This document shows positions 15,707 through 24,883 of a stretch of DNA of 64,000 nucleotides, in pieces. Location of the stretch: contig JASJDN010000006.1 in the NCBI GenBank assembly GCA_030065205.1, forward strand, positions 44,512-108,511, read 5' to 3'. How positions within the stretch are numbered: position 1 is the first letter of the stretch; every line of letters begins with the position of its first letter. The translations under genes were made by a program, and so were the position numbers. Origin of the DNA: Crocosphaera sp. GTDB taxonomy: Bacteria; Cyanobacteriota; Cyanobacteriia; Cyanobacteriales; Microcystaceae. The notes beneath the pieces were generated by a model that made no database searches, had not been told where the DNA came from, and saw only the letters and a list, made by a program, of their open reading frames with translations.

Positions 15707-18214
15707 ATGAATTACAGTCAAGAAGATATAAAGGAAAAAATCTCTGAAAAAGGGGATAGGTATAGGCAGTTAATTTTGGATAATTTAACTGATTTAATTA
15801 GCTTACACACAGTTGAAGGAATTTATCAATATGTTTCTCCTTCCTGTCAGTGCTTATTAGGGTATGATAATAAAGTGTTTCTTGGACAATCAGCAGAAGT
15901 ATTATGTCATCCTGAAGATTGTGATCTAATTAAACAATTTTATGAACAAATCAAACAGCAATGGAATGTGAATCCCATTACCTATAGAATGCGTCATCAG
16001 GGAGGACATTATATTTGGTTAGAAACCTCAGCCAAAGTTATTCCTAACGAAAAGACAGGAGAACTTCAAGAGATTTTTTGTATTTCCCGTGAAGTGACTC
16101 AACAAAAGCAAAATCAAGAAAAGATTAAAAGCCATCAACAACCCCATACTTTTATTTTAGATAATTTACCTGATTTAGTGACAACCCACAGTCCAAAAGG
16201 AATTTATCAATATGTGTCTCAAGTTTCCTATGAATTATTAGGGTATTATCCCCAAACGTTAATCGGTCGATCTATCCCTTCATTTTCTCATCCTCAAGAT
16301 CAACCTTTAATTCAACAATTTTATCAAGAATTACAACAAAAGAAATCCCTCGCTTCAGTGACGTATCGCATGGCACATAAGGATGGCCATTATCTATGGA
16401 TTGAAACGGTGGGAAAAGCAATAATTCAGCCACAAACCGGAGACATTAAAGAAATCTTTTGTGTCTCTCGTGATATTACCAAAAGTAAACAGATAGAACA
16501 AGCTTTAATTCAAGCAGAAAAACAATATCATAAAATTTTTGAAAAGAGTAATCAAGGCATTTTTAAACTGAGTCCTGATGGTTATTTTGTCGAGGTTAAT
16601 CCGGCTTTATCACAACTTTACGGTTATGATAGTCCACAAGAATTATTAAATACAATTTATGATCTAGCTAATCAACTATATGTTAATCCCCGACATCATG
16701 AAACCCTTTTAAATGTGTTAAAAATAGACGGAGAAATTATTGGCTTTCAATCAAAAGTTTATTGTAAAAATAGGAAAATTATTGATGTTGAAAAAACGAT
16801 CTGGGCAGTTTATGATGAATATGGAAAAATTATTTATTATCAAGGAACTGTTGAAGAAAGAAATAAAAATTTCCAAAACAAAGATCAATTAGTAGGAAGC
16901 AGCTTAAGAGATTCAATTACTAATTTACCTAATGGCCAGTGGTTTTATGAATATTTAGAAAAAAACTTATTAGAATCCATAGAGTATTCTGAAAATTCTT
17001 TGGCCATTATTTTAATCCATCTAGATAATCTTCAATTATTAAATGAGAGTTTAAATATTACTCAAGACAGGGACTTACTGACTCAAATAACTAGACGGCT
17101 ACAAAGTAAACTAAGAGCAGAAGATACCCTGGCAAAACTAGGCGAAGATGAATTAGTTTTTTTAGTCAGAAATCAATCAGTACAGGAAATCATCTTAATT
17201 GCTAAACGAATTTTAAATATTATTCACTTTCCCTTTGAAATAGGTAACAATCAAATATTTGTTAGGGTTCATATTGGCATTAACTTGAACAAAATTAAGT
17301 ATAGTAAAGCCGAAACTATGGTTCGGGATGCTCAGTTAGCTATGTATCGAGCGAAAACAGAAGGAAAAGAAAATTATGCCATCTTTAATCCTCAAATAAA
17401 AGCCGATGCCTTAACCCGTCTTCAATTAGAAACTGACCTAAGACAAGCCATAAAAAATAATCAACTTTCTTTACACTATCAGCCTATTGTTGAATTAAAT
17501 AGTGGTTATTTGAGTGGATTTGAAGCCCTATTAAGATGGCAACATCCCACCAAAGGCAAAATTTCTCCTGTGGAATTTATCCCTATTGCCGAAGAAAGTG
17601 GACTGATTAATGCTCTTGGTTGGTGGGTCTTAGAACAAGCTTGCTATCAATTGCAAACATGGCAAAATTTAAACACAAAGACTGAAAAATTAATCATTAA
17701 TGTCAATGTATCAGCACAACAATTAAAACAAGAGAAATGGGATGAAAGACTAAATCAATTGTTGGAACGCACTGGGATTAAAGGAACACAGTTAAAACTA
17801 GAAATTACCGAAAGTTGTTTATTAGAGACAGTTCACGATGAAACCGGAAGAGTCAAACAGTTAAAAAACCTAGGATTAGGCTTATGTATTGATGATTTTG
17901 GGACAGGTTATTCCTCCTTGAGTCGGTTACACGAATTCCCCATTGATACCTTAAAAATTGACCGTTCTTTTATCAGTAAATTAGGAATTTCTGATAAAGC
18001 GATTGTTCCCATGATTATTAATTTAGCCCATACTTTAGGGATGAATGTAGTAGCAGAAGGAATCGAAACTAGGGAACAGTTTAATCAACTACAAGGTTTA
18101 AATTGTGAATTAGGACAGGGTTATTTCTTCGCTAAACCCATGACAGGTGAACAAGCAACCCATTGGGTAATACAAGAAATTAGAAGCTCACATAATTTCA
18201 GTGTTCGGAGTTAA
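15707..18214 (+). CDS. PAS-PAS-PAS-GGDEF-EAL signalling protein with degenerate GGDEF
   Basis: The 835-residue protein has two tandem, mutually similar PAS/PAC units (about 20-140 and 145-265, each with YQYVS and GHY.W.ET) and a third PAS (about 270-385). A diguanylate cyclase-like domain (about 400-560) and an EAL phosphodiesterase domain (about 575-825) follow. The cyclase active-site loop reads LGEDEL instead of GGDEF, so cyclase activity is doubtful. The EAL domain keeps FEALLRW, DDFGTGYSS, KIDRSFI and AEGIET, so c-di-GMP hydrolysis is likely. No transmembrane segment or signal peptide is seen, so it is cytosolic. Confidence 0.92.
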   Translation: MNYSQEDIKEKISEKGDRYRQLILDNLTDLISLHTVEGIYQYVSPSCQCLLGYDNKVFLGQSAEVLCHPEDCDLIKQFYEQIKQQWNVNPITYRMRHQGGHYIWLETSAKVIPNEKTGELQEIFCISREVTQQKQNQEKIKSHQQPHTFILDNLPDLVTTHSPKGIYQYVSQVSYELLGYYPQTLIGRSIPSFSHPQDQPLIQQFYQELQQKKSLASVTYRMAHKDGHYLWIETVGKAIIQPQTGDIKEIFCVSRDITKSKQIEQALIQAEKQYHKIFEKSNQGIFKLSPDGYFVEVNPALSQLYGYDSPQELLNTIYDLANQLYVNPRHHETLLNVLKIDGEIIGFQSKVYCKNRKIIDVEKTIWAVYDEYGKIIYYQGTVEERNKNFQNKDQLVGSSLRDSITNLPNGQWFYEYLEKNLLESIEYSENSLAIILIHLDNLQLLNESLNITQDRDLLTQITRRLQSKLRAEDTLAKLGEDELVFLVRNQSVQEIILIAKRILNIIHFPFEIGNNQIFVRVHIGINLNKIKYSKAETMVRDAQLAMYRAKTEGKENYAIFNPQIKADALTRLQLETDLRQAIKNNQLSLHYQPIVELNSGYLSGFEALLRWQHPTKGKISPVEFIPIAEESGLINALGWWVLEQACYQLQTWQNLNTKTEKLIINVNVSAQQLKQEKWDERLNQLLERTGIKGTQLKLEITESCLLETVHDETGRVKQLKNLGLGLCIDDFGTGYSSLSRLHEFPIDTLKIDRSFISKLGISDKAIVPMIINLAHTLGMNVVAEGIETREQFNQLQGLNCELGQGYFFAKPMTGEQATHWVIQEIRSSHNFSVRS

Positions 18215-18245
18215 TCAATCCTAGAAATATATTGAACTCTAATAG

Positions 18246-19604
18246 ATGTGTCATCCTCAAAACAATCCTAACGCCCGTCAACTGACCTTAGAAATTTTAC
18301 GACAGATTGATCGCAAGAATAGTTATACTGATATTGCCTTAAATCGAGGGTTGAATCGAAACAATCTTAACCCGAGCGATCGCGGTTTATGTACAGCATT
18401 AGTTTATGGTATTATTCGCCATCAACGGACCTTAGATAGCTTAATCGATCAACTGGGAAAAAAAACAGCGCAACAACAACCCCCAGACTTACGACGCATT
18501 CTTCACATTGGACTTTATCAACTCCGATACCTCGATCATATTCCCCCGTCTGCTGCGGTTAATACCAGCGTGGACTTAGCCAAAGAAAATAAATTACAAC
18601 GGCTGTCAGGGGTGGTTAACGGTATTTTGCGGCAATATATTCGTAGCAGTCAAACTAACCAAGACCCATTAATTTTACCTTCTGATCCCATCAAAAAACT
18701 AGCCATTAACTATAGTTTTCCCGACTGGATGATCGAAACTTGGATTAAACAATGGGGAGAAACAACGACAGAACAACTCTGTCATTGGTTTAATCAAACC
18801 CCAACCCTTGATATTCGCATTCACCCCCTAAAAACCACCCTAGACACCCTAACCCTCCAACTCACCGAAGCAGGGGTTAACGTGACCCCCGTACCCCCTT
18901 TCCCCTGTGCGTTGAGATTGCAAGGTAAAATAGGAGCGATCGCAACCTTACCAGGGTTTAGGGAAGGTCATTGGACCGTACAAGACACCAGCGCACAACT
19001 GGTGAGTTATTTGCTCGATCCCCAACTCGGAGAAACCATTATCGATGCTTGTGCCGCACCGGGGGGAAAAACCACCCATATCGCTGAATTAATGGGAGAT
19101 CAAGGGACAATTTTTGCCTGCGATCGCACCCCGTCTCGTCTTAAAAAGGTGCAAGAAAATGCTCAACGCTTACAATTAAACGCCATAACCATCATTGAAG
19201 GAGACAGTCGTCATTTAACAGAATTTATGGATCAAGCAGATCGAGTGTTAGTGGACGTTCCTTGTTCCGGGTTAGGAACCCTGCACCGACATCCAGATAT
19301 TCGTTGGCGACAGACTCCTGAGAAAATTAGAGAATTATCCCTTTTACAGTTAGAAATTTTAACCCAAGCAGCCCAATGGGTCAAACCCCAAGGAACCCTT
19401 GTTTACGCGACCTGTACCCTCAACCCAACCGAAAATCAAGAGATTATCGAAACCTTTTTAAGTCGTCATTCCTATTGGCAGATAGAAACCCCTTCTCCCA
19501 ATTGGCTTTTTTCTTCCTTTGTGACATCATCAAAGTGGATCGAAATACTGCCTCATGAGCAGGATACTGATGGTTTTTTTATGGTGAAGTTAAAGAAAGG
19601 TTGA
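18246..19604 (+). CDS. rsmB: 16S rRNA m5C967 methyltransferase RsmB (Sun)
   Basis: The 452-residue protein has an N-terminal NusB-like helical domain (about 10-150, GLCTALVYGIIRHQRTLD). A Rossmann methyltransferase domain follows, with SAM motif DACAAPGGKTTHIAEL near 266. It has both cysteines of this enzyme class: VPCSGLGT near 338 and the catalytic-loop TCTLNPTEN near 389. Length and architecture match RsmB, which methylates cytosine 967 of 16S rRNA with SAM. It starts 31 bp after the PAS-EAL gene on the same strand. Confidence 0.93.
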   Translation: MCHPQNNPNARQLTLEILRQIDRKNSYTDIALNRGLNRNNLNPSDRGLCTALVYGIIRHQRTLDSLIDQLGKKTAQQQPPDLRRILHIGLYQLRYLDHIPPSAAVNTSVDLAKENKLQRLSGVVNGILRQYIRSSQTNQDPLILPSDPIKKLAINYSFPDWMIETWIKQWGETTTEQLCHWFNQTPTLDIRIHPLKTTLDTLTLQLTEAGVNVTPVPPFPCALRLQGKIGAIATLPGFREGHWTVQDTSAQLVSYLLDPQLGETIIDACAAPGGKTTHIAELMGDQGTIFACDRTPSRLKKVQENAQRLQLNAITIIEGDSRHLTEFMDQADRVLVDVPCSGLGTLHRHPDIRWRQTPEKIRELSLLQLEILTQAAQWVKPQGTLVYATCTLNPTENQEIIETFLSRHSYWQIETPSPNWLFSSFVTSSKWIEILPHEQDTDGFFMVKLKKG

Positions 19605-19671
19605 TAGAATCTATATTTATCTCAAATCTATTTCATCATGAAGATAGAAAAAAATATTTTGGTGATCAATA

Positions 19672-20094
19672 ATGAATGCTCAAAATAAAAATCAACAACT
19701 GCTAAAAATTCTCATTGGTGCAGCTTGGATCGATGGCATTATTCAAGTAGAAGAAAGGGACTATTTAAAGCGAATGGCTGCACGACATGGTTTATCTGAA
19801 GAGGGGGATCTCAAGGATCTCTTATCAGAATTAAAGCCGGTTCAACCCAATCAATGTTATCAATGGTTAGAAGAATATTTAGGGGATAATCCTAGCACCA
19901 ATGACTATCAAGAATTATTAGAAACTTTAAGTGCTTTAATTTATAGCGATGGAGATGTGCAAATGCAAGAAGCACAACTGTTGACTAAATTACAATTGCT
20001 TGATCCAGCGCAAGACTCTCCTAAATCAGCCTTTGACAAAATACTCAAAACCATCCAAAAACTCTATAAAAAGGCCATTGACCAAAAAATTTAA
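19672..20094 (+). CDS. TerB-like helical protein
   Basis: The 140-residue helical protein contains LIGAAWIDGIIQVEERDYLKRMAARHGL and LSALIYSDGDVQMQEAQLLTKL, two repeats of the A-x-x-DG-x-[IV]-x-x-E-E pattern typical of TerB/DjlA-type domains. These acidic segments resemble metal-binding sites of TerB. The cellular role in cyanobacteria is unknown; tellurite resistance should not be assumed. It follows rsmB by 67 bp on the same strand. Confidence 0.65.
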   Translation: MNAQNKNQQLLKILIGAAWIDGIIQVEERDYLKRMAARHGLSEEGDLKDLLSELKPVQPNQCYQWLEEYLGDNPSTNDYQELLETLSALIYSDGDVQMQEAQLLTKLQLLDPAQDSPKSAFDKILKTIQKLYKKAIDQKI

Positions 20095-20201
20095 CCCTTA
20101 AAAAAGGAACAAAATTACCATAGCAAACATCTAGCAAATAAACGAGGTTAAACCATCAAATTTTTTAACCTGACAACCCAATAATTGCTAATCTATGTAA
20201 T

Positions 20202-20912
20202 ATGAAAACCTTAGAGGATGGTTCCAGCAATATACGTTTAGCGGTTTTAATTGATGCTGAAAATGTCAGTGCAAATGTGATTGAACCTTTATTACAAGAA
20301 GTAGCTAAATATGGAACTGCTAATGTCAAAAGAATTTATGGAGACTGGACCAGTAATCAATTACATAGTTGGAAAGACAAACTCAATAAATTAGCACTAC
20401 AACCTATCCAACAATTTCGATATACAACCGGGAAAAATGCCACTGATAGTGCTTTGATTATTGATGCAATGGACTTACTTTATACAAGTAACTTTGATGG
20501 ATTTTGTATCGTTTCTAGTGATAGTGATTTCACTCGTTTAGCCTCTCGTATCAGAGAATCAGGATTAATTGTTTATGGATTTGGAGAAAAAACAAAAACA
20601 CCAGAAGCTTTTGTGGTTGCGTGTAATAAATTTATCTACACTGATATTTTAGCCCATCAAAAGCCCTCCGGCAATCAAAAAATAACCAGCAACGAAAATC
20701 TGTTACAATTATTAAAAAGTGCTTATGAATCAGTGGTAAATGAAGAAGAAGAATGGGTACATCTTGGACCTTTCGGCTCACAATTAACTAAATTATCTCC
20801 TTCCTTTGATTCTCGTAATTACGGATACAAAAAATTGAGTGATTTGGTGGAGTCTGTGGGGATTTTTACTATTAGAAAAACTCGATTTCATTTAATGATT
20901 AAATTAAAATAG
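20202..20912 (+). CDS. NYN-domain RNase with C-terminal LOTUS/OST-HTH domain
   Basis: The 236-residue protein has a PIN-like NYN nuclease domain with the acidic residues in LIDAENVS, NATDSALIIDAMD and VSSDSDFTRLASRIRE. After a Gln/Asn linker comes a LOTUS/OST-HTH domain (about 165-236: LLKSAYES...WVHLGPFGSQLTKLSPSFDSRNYGYKKLSDLVES). The LabA/MARF1-type NYN-LOTUS pairing suggests an RNA-binding ribonuclease. It is the first of three closely spaced genes, ending 10 bp before a GNAT gene. Confidence 0.88.
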   Translation: MKTLEDGSSNIRLAVLIDAENVSANVIEPLLQEVAKYGTANVKRIYGDWTSNQLHSWKDKLNKLALQPIQQFRYTTGKNATDSALIIDAMDLLYTSNFDGFCIVSSDSDFTRLASRIRESGLIVYGFGEKTKTPEAFVVACNKFIYTDILAHQKPSGNQKITSNENLLQLLKSAYESVVNEEEEWVHLGPFGSQLTKLSPSFDSRNYGYKKLSDLVESVGIFTIRKTRFHLMIKLK

Positions 20913-20922
20913 GAACGATAAC

Positions 20923-21432
20923 ATGGAGAAAATAAGACGAGCAAAGTTAGAAGATTTAGAAGATATTGTTGATATTTATAATGATAGTATTCCCAGTCGT
21001 ATTGCCACAGGAGATTTACAAAAAATAACAGTAGACAGTCGCTTAAAATGGTTCCAAGAAAGAGATCATCAACGTTATCCCATTTGGGTGATGGAAACGA
21101 ATAGTCAAGTCATCGGTTGGGTTAGTTTACAACATTTTTATAGTCGTCCAGCTTACAGAAGTACCGCAGAAATCAGTTTATATATTGGGGAAAACTACCG
21201 AGGCCAAGGCATTGGCAAAAAACTCTTAGAATACGTGATAGAAGAAAGTCCAAAACTAGGATTAACCAACCTACTCGGATTTATTTTTGCTCATAATCAA
21301 CCTAGCTTAAATTTATTCAAAAAATATAACTTTCAACAATGGGGATACTTGCCAAAAGTAGCTCAATTAGATAACATCGAAAGAGATTTGATTATTATGG
21401 GATTACATTTAAACTATAAAAATAAAATATAA
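20923..21432 (+). CDS. GNAT N-acetyltransferase, phosphinothricin/amino-acid acetyltransferase type
   Basis: The 169-residue protein starts IRRAKLEDLEDIVDIYNDSI and has the acetyl-CoA loop YRGQGIGKKLLEYVIE, then the FAHNQPSLNLFKKYNFQQWGYLPKVA segment. The layout is that of the PAT/MddA-like amino-acid or phosphinothricin-type acetyltransferases. The substrate cannot be told from sequence. It sits between the NYN-LOTUS gene and corA with gaps of 10 and 13 bp, consistent with co-transcription. Confidence 0.85.
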   Translation: MEKIRRAKLEDLEDIVDIYNDSIPSRIATGDLQKITVDSRLKWFQERDHQRYPIWVMETNSQVIGWVSLQHFYSRPAYRSTAEISLYIGENYRGQGIGKKLLEYVIEESPKLGLTNLLGFIFAHNQPSLNLFKKYNFQQWGYLPKVAQLDNIERDLIIMGLHLNYKNKI

Positions 21433-21445
21433 CCCAAGATAAATT

Positions 21446-22612
21446 ATGACCCAATCACCCATTACCGAACCCCAACTATTAAATCCAGAAGAGCTAGAAA
21501 AAGAAGAAGAATCTGATTATTTCGATTACTTTTTTGATGAACCGGGTAGCGAACCAGGAACCCTCAACATAGAACCGGATGCCAAACCTTCCCGCATCGT
21601 TTTAATTGACTATGATCAGTCCCATGCTATTCGGAAAGTGGATGTTACTCCCAAAGCATTAACCCCCTATTTAGGAACCAATACGATTTCCTGGATGGAC
21701 GTTCAAGGGTTAGGAAGCGAACGAGTTCTTAAACAAATCGGCGACATTTTTAAACTTCATCCCTTATTATTAGAAGACGTAGTTAACGTTCCCCAACGAC
21801 CCAAACTGGAAGATTATAACGAACAATTAGTCTTAATTGTGCAAATGGTTCGCCCCAACGCCAACGAAGTCGGATTTGAAAGCGAACAAGTGAGTTTTGT
21901 GTTAGGTAATAAATATTTACTCACTTTCCAAGAAGAAGAAATCGAAGATTGTTTTGATATTGTTAGAGAGAGAATTCGGGCAAATCAAGGAAAAGTGAGA
22001 CAACAAGAGGCTGACTATTTAATGTATTTATTATTAGACTCAATTATTGATGGTTATTTTCCCGTATTAGAAGATTATGGCGATCGTATCGAAGATATAG
22101 AAGACGAATTGGCGATGTCCCCTCATACCAGTCAATTAAAAGAAATTTACGTGATTAGAAGGGAATTATTAGCCTTGCGTCGGGCTATTTGGCCCTTAAG
22201 AAATGTCACCAATATGTTAGTCAGAGGAGAAAGTTCCTTAATTAGTTCCGAAGCCCAAATTTATTTTCGAGACTGTTACGATCACGTCATTCAAATCTTA
22301 GATATTGTGGAAACCTATCGAGAATTAGCTTCTTCTTTGATGGATGCTTATCTCTCTTCCATGAGTAATAAAATGAACGAGGTGATGCAAGTGTTAACCG
22401 TTGTTTCCACCATATTTATTCCTCTGACTTTTATTGCCGGGGTTTATGGTATGAACTTTGAATATATGCCCGAACTTCATACCCGTTGGGGTTATTTTAT
22501 CTGTTTAGGGTTGATGGGAGCGATCGCAGGGGGCTTAATTTTGTTCTTTTGGCGCAGAGGTTGGTTTGAACCCTTTTCCCGTCCTAACATTCCTCTCTCG
22601 AAAAAAGATTAA
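21446..22612 (+). CDS. corA: CorA-type magnesium/cobalt transporter
   Basis: The 388-residue protein has a long cytosolic N-terminal domain. Two C-terminal membrane helices follow (about 318-336 IFIPLTFIAGV and 348-367 FICLGLMGAIAGGLILFFW) with the signature YGMNFEYMPEL (GMN near 336) between them. This is the pore loop of CorA channels, which take up Mg2+ or Co2+ as pentamers in the plasma membrane. The acidic N-terminus (EELEKEEESDYFDYFFDEPG) is unusual in composition. It converges on the HAD gene. Confidence 0.93.
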   Translation: MTQSPITEPQLLNPEELEKEEESDYFDYFFDEPGSEPGTLNIEPDAKPSRIVLIDYDQSHAIRKVDVTPKALTPYLGTNTISWMDVQGLGSERVLKQIGDIFKLHPLLLEDVVNVPQRPKLEDYNEQLVLIVQMVRPNANEVGFESEQVSFVLGNKYLLTFQEEEIEDCFDIVRERIRANQGKVRQQEADYLMYLLLDSIIDGYFPVLEDYGDRIEDIEDELAMSPHTSQLKEIYVIRRELLALRRAIWPLRNVTNMLVRGESSLISSEAQIYFRDCYDHVIQILDIVETYRELASSLMDAYLSSMSNKMNEVMQVLTVVSTIFIPLTFIAGVYGMNFEYMPELHTRWGYFICLGLMGAIAGGLILFFWRRGWFEPFSRPNIPLSKKD

Positions 22613-22629
22613 GAACGATTTGCACTTAA

Positions 22630-23343
22630 TTACGATGTTAACGCTTTTTCAACTCTTTCTAATTCTAAATCAGAAAAATAATCGATCGCCCAATTAGAAA
22701 GTCGTTGCATAAAATGATAGGGATAAGTGTTAGCAATACCGACCACCTGCATTTTAGCCCGTTTCGCTGCTTCAATACCGGCCGGTGTATCTTCAATGAC
22801 TAAACAATGTTCCGGGGTTAATTGTAAGCTAGGATCTAACCTATTAAAGCGTTCAACCGCCAATAAATAACCGTCGGGTTCTGGTTTGCTTCTGGTAATT
22901 TCATCCCCGCCAACAATTACCTCAAAATTATTCAATATTTCAGCTTTTTCTAGAATAAATTTAGCCTCAGAAGCCAACGCACCGGTCACTAATCCAATTT
23001 TTAAATTATGCTGTTGTAAATGGGTTAAAAAATCTTTTAATTCAGGATAGATAGGCAGTTCATCTAAAGACTCAATGCGTTGACGGTAAGCCATCGTTTT
23101 TCCTTCAATTAAAGTATCTAAATAGTCATCAGATACCATCCTGCCACGACGAGATAAAATGTCTAATAAACAAGCGCGATCGCTTCTTCCTAAACACAAT
23201 TCCTGATACTCTGAAGGATCAGGACGTAAGTTTTCCCCTAATAAAATTTCATTGATCAATTCTTGATGAATCTCTTCATCATTAATAATGACCCCATTGA
23301 AATCAAAAATAACTGCTTTTAACATCTCATTATTATCACTCAT
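22630..23343 (-). CDS. HAD-superfamily phosphatase/mutase-like protein with DxN motif
   Basis: The 237-residue protein has the beta-phosphoglucomutase-like HAD fold: VIFDFNGVIINDE at the N-terminus, GLVTGALASEAKF (motif II), and KPEPDGY...CLVIEDTPAGIEAAKRA (motifs III/IV). In motif I the second Asp of DxD is replaced by Asn (Asp14-Phe-Asn16). The second Asp is the usual acid/base, so activity or specificity may differ. It starts 5 bp after panD, so the two are likely co-transcribed. Confidence 0.85.
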   Translation of the reverse strand: MSDNNEMLKAVIFDFNGVIINDEEIHQELINEILLGENLRPDPSEYQELCLGRSDRACLLDILSRRGRMVSDDYLDTLIEGKTMAYRQRIESLDELPIYPELKDFLTHLQQHNLKIGLVTGALASEAKFILEKAEILNNFEVIVGGDEITRSKPEPDGYLLAVERFNRLDPSLQLTPEHCLVIEDTPAGIEAAKRAKMQVVGIANTYPYHFMQRLSNWAIDYFSDLELERVEKALTS

Positions 23344-23348
23344 ATCTA

Positions 23349-23822
23349 TTAGGTCTGACTACTTTCTAGTATAGTATCAATCATAGAAGTGTTATGAAAT
23401 TCTACTGTTTTCTCATCTTCGCAGGGAACTAATGTTTGAATCAGAAAGTCCTTAATTTTGTTGTGTTGATCAGCTACTATCACTCGTGCCGTATGACCCC
23501 TTTGTAGAATTTCTTGGCGATCGCAGTTTTCATAGGCATAAATAATCAATAAATCCCCTGGTTGACATAATAAAGCAGCCCCACCATTGGGGCAAATTTC
23601 CCCGTCTCCTGCTTCTCCCGGAATCACATAGGTAGAAAACCGATTACCATTATTTAAGTTAACAATATCCACTTCTTCGAGGGGCAGGAGTCCTACCTTA
23701 TCCAGTAAAATTGGATCGATAGTAATACTACCAACATAATCAATATTTGCCTCAGTCACCTGCACTCGATGTAACTTAGCGTGCATTAACCTAATCGTTC
23801 CCATATCATTTGTGTTGCTCAT
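23349..23822 (-). CDS. panD: Aspartate 1-decarboxylase
   Basis: The protein contains [20 protein letters not shown] and [46 protein letters not shown], unmistakable PanD. The pro-enzyme should self-cleave at Gly31-Ser32 to form the pyruvoyl cofactor that decarboxylates aspartate to beta-alanine for pantothenate and CoA. At 157 residues it has a short N-terminal lead (MSNTND) and about 20 extra C-terminal residues compared with typical bacterial PanD. The true start could be Met7 ([12 protein letters not shown]). Confidence 0.94.
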   Translation of the reverse strand: MSNTNDMGTIRLMHAKLHRVQVTEANIDYVGSITIDPILLDKVGLLPLEEVDIVNLNNGNRFSTYVIPGEAGDGEICPNGGAALLCQPGDLLIIYAYENCDRQEILQRGHTARVIVADQHNKIKDFLIQTLVPCEDEKTVEFHNTSMIDTILESSQT

Positions 23823-23916
23823 TCTTTCTATATCGTAACCTATAGAATTACTTTTTTTAAATTGCTTTTACGTCATTTTAGGAAAACTCTGGTCAAACTT
23901 GAGGGATTCCGTTAAG

Positions 23917-24840
23917 ATGCAACTGTTGTCAGTTAAATCTAGGGTAATGAAGGACGAAAATAAAACAGGTTGGTTGATGTTGATTCCTGCCTTAGCGGTA
24001 CTTGCTTTTGTATTTGCTTATCCTATCACACGAGCTTTTTGGTTAAGTTTATTTACAGAAAATTTAGGCACTCAATTACAGCCGATTTTTTCAGGATTTA
24101 CTAACTATATCCGTATGGCAGGAGATAGTCGTTTTTGGCAAGCCATCTGGAATACATCGGTTTTTACTGCTATCAGCGTTTTTCTTGAATTAGTATTAGG
24201 AATGATAGTGGCTTTAGTCTTAAACCAAGCTTTTTTAGGGAGAGGACTTGTGAGGACGATTTCTATGATTCCTTGGGCGTTACCGACGGCCATTATGGGG
24301 TTAGCTTGGGCTTGGATTTTTAATGATCAATATGGAGTGGTTAATGATATTTTACAACGGTTAGGCATCATTAACGTAGAAATTAATTGGTTAGGTGATC
24401 CTACCTTAGCGATGATAGCTTTGATTGTAGCTGATGTCTGGAAAACAACCCCTTTTATTAGTATTATTTTATTAGCTGGTTTACAATCGATTCCTAAAGA
24501 TTTATATGAAGCTCATTCCCTAGATGGGGCGAAACCTTGGCAGAGTTTTTCTCAAATCACGTTGCCTTTAATTATGCCCCAAATACTAATTGCTTTATTG
24601 TTCAGATTTGCTCAAGCTTTTGGTATTTTTGATTTAGTTCAAGTAATGACAGGAGGAGGTCCAGCCGGGGCAACGGAAACCGTTTCTATTTATATTTATG
24701 CAACCGTAATGAGATACTTAGACTTTGGCTATGGTGCAGCGTTAGTTGTGATTACATTCTTATTATTAGTTGCTGCGGTTGCTTTAACAGCTTTATTATT
24801 AAATAAAGTGAGAAAAAGTGGACAAGGTGGCTTATCTTAA
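23917..24840 (+). CDS. MalF-type sugar ABC transporter permease
   Basis: A six-helix permease with GWLMLIPALAVLAFVFAYPITRAFWLSL at the N-terminus and the EAA loop EAHSLDGAKPWQSFSQITLPLIMP that docks the ATPase. The frame can start from a TTG at 23899, but the ATG codons at 23917 or 23947 (MKDENKTGW) are more likely. It is the MalF-like partner of the next gene. Cyanobacterial relatives import glucosylglycerol, sucrose, trehalose or other oligosaccharides, but the substrate cannot be deduced. No solute-binding protein or ATPase gene is adjacent. Confidence 0.9.
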   Translation: MQLLSVKSRVMKDENKTGWLMLIPALAVLAFVFAYPITRAFWLSLFTENLGTQLQPIFSGFTNYIRMAGDSRFWQAIWNTSVFTAISVFLELVLGMIVALVLNQAFLGRGLVRTISMIPWALPTAIMGLAWAWIFNDQYGVVNDILQRLGIINVEINWLGDPTLAMIALIVADVWKTTPFISIILLAGLQSIPKDLYEAHSLDGAKPWQSFSQITLPLIMPQILIALLFRFAQAFGIFDLVQVMTGGGPAGATETVSIYIYATVMRYLDFGYGAALVVITFLLLVAAVALTALLLNKVRKSGQGGLS

Positions 24841-24883
24841 TCCCCAAAATTCATTATTTAGTAAAATCTAAAAAGGGTTAAAT

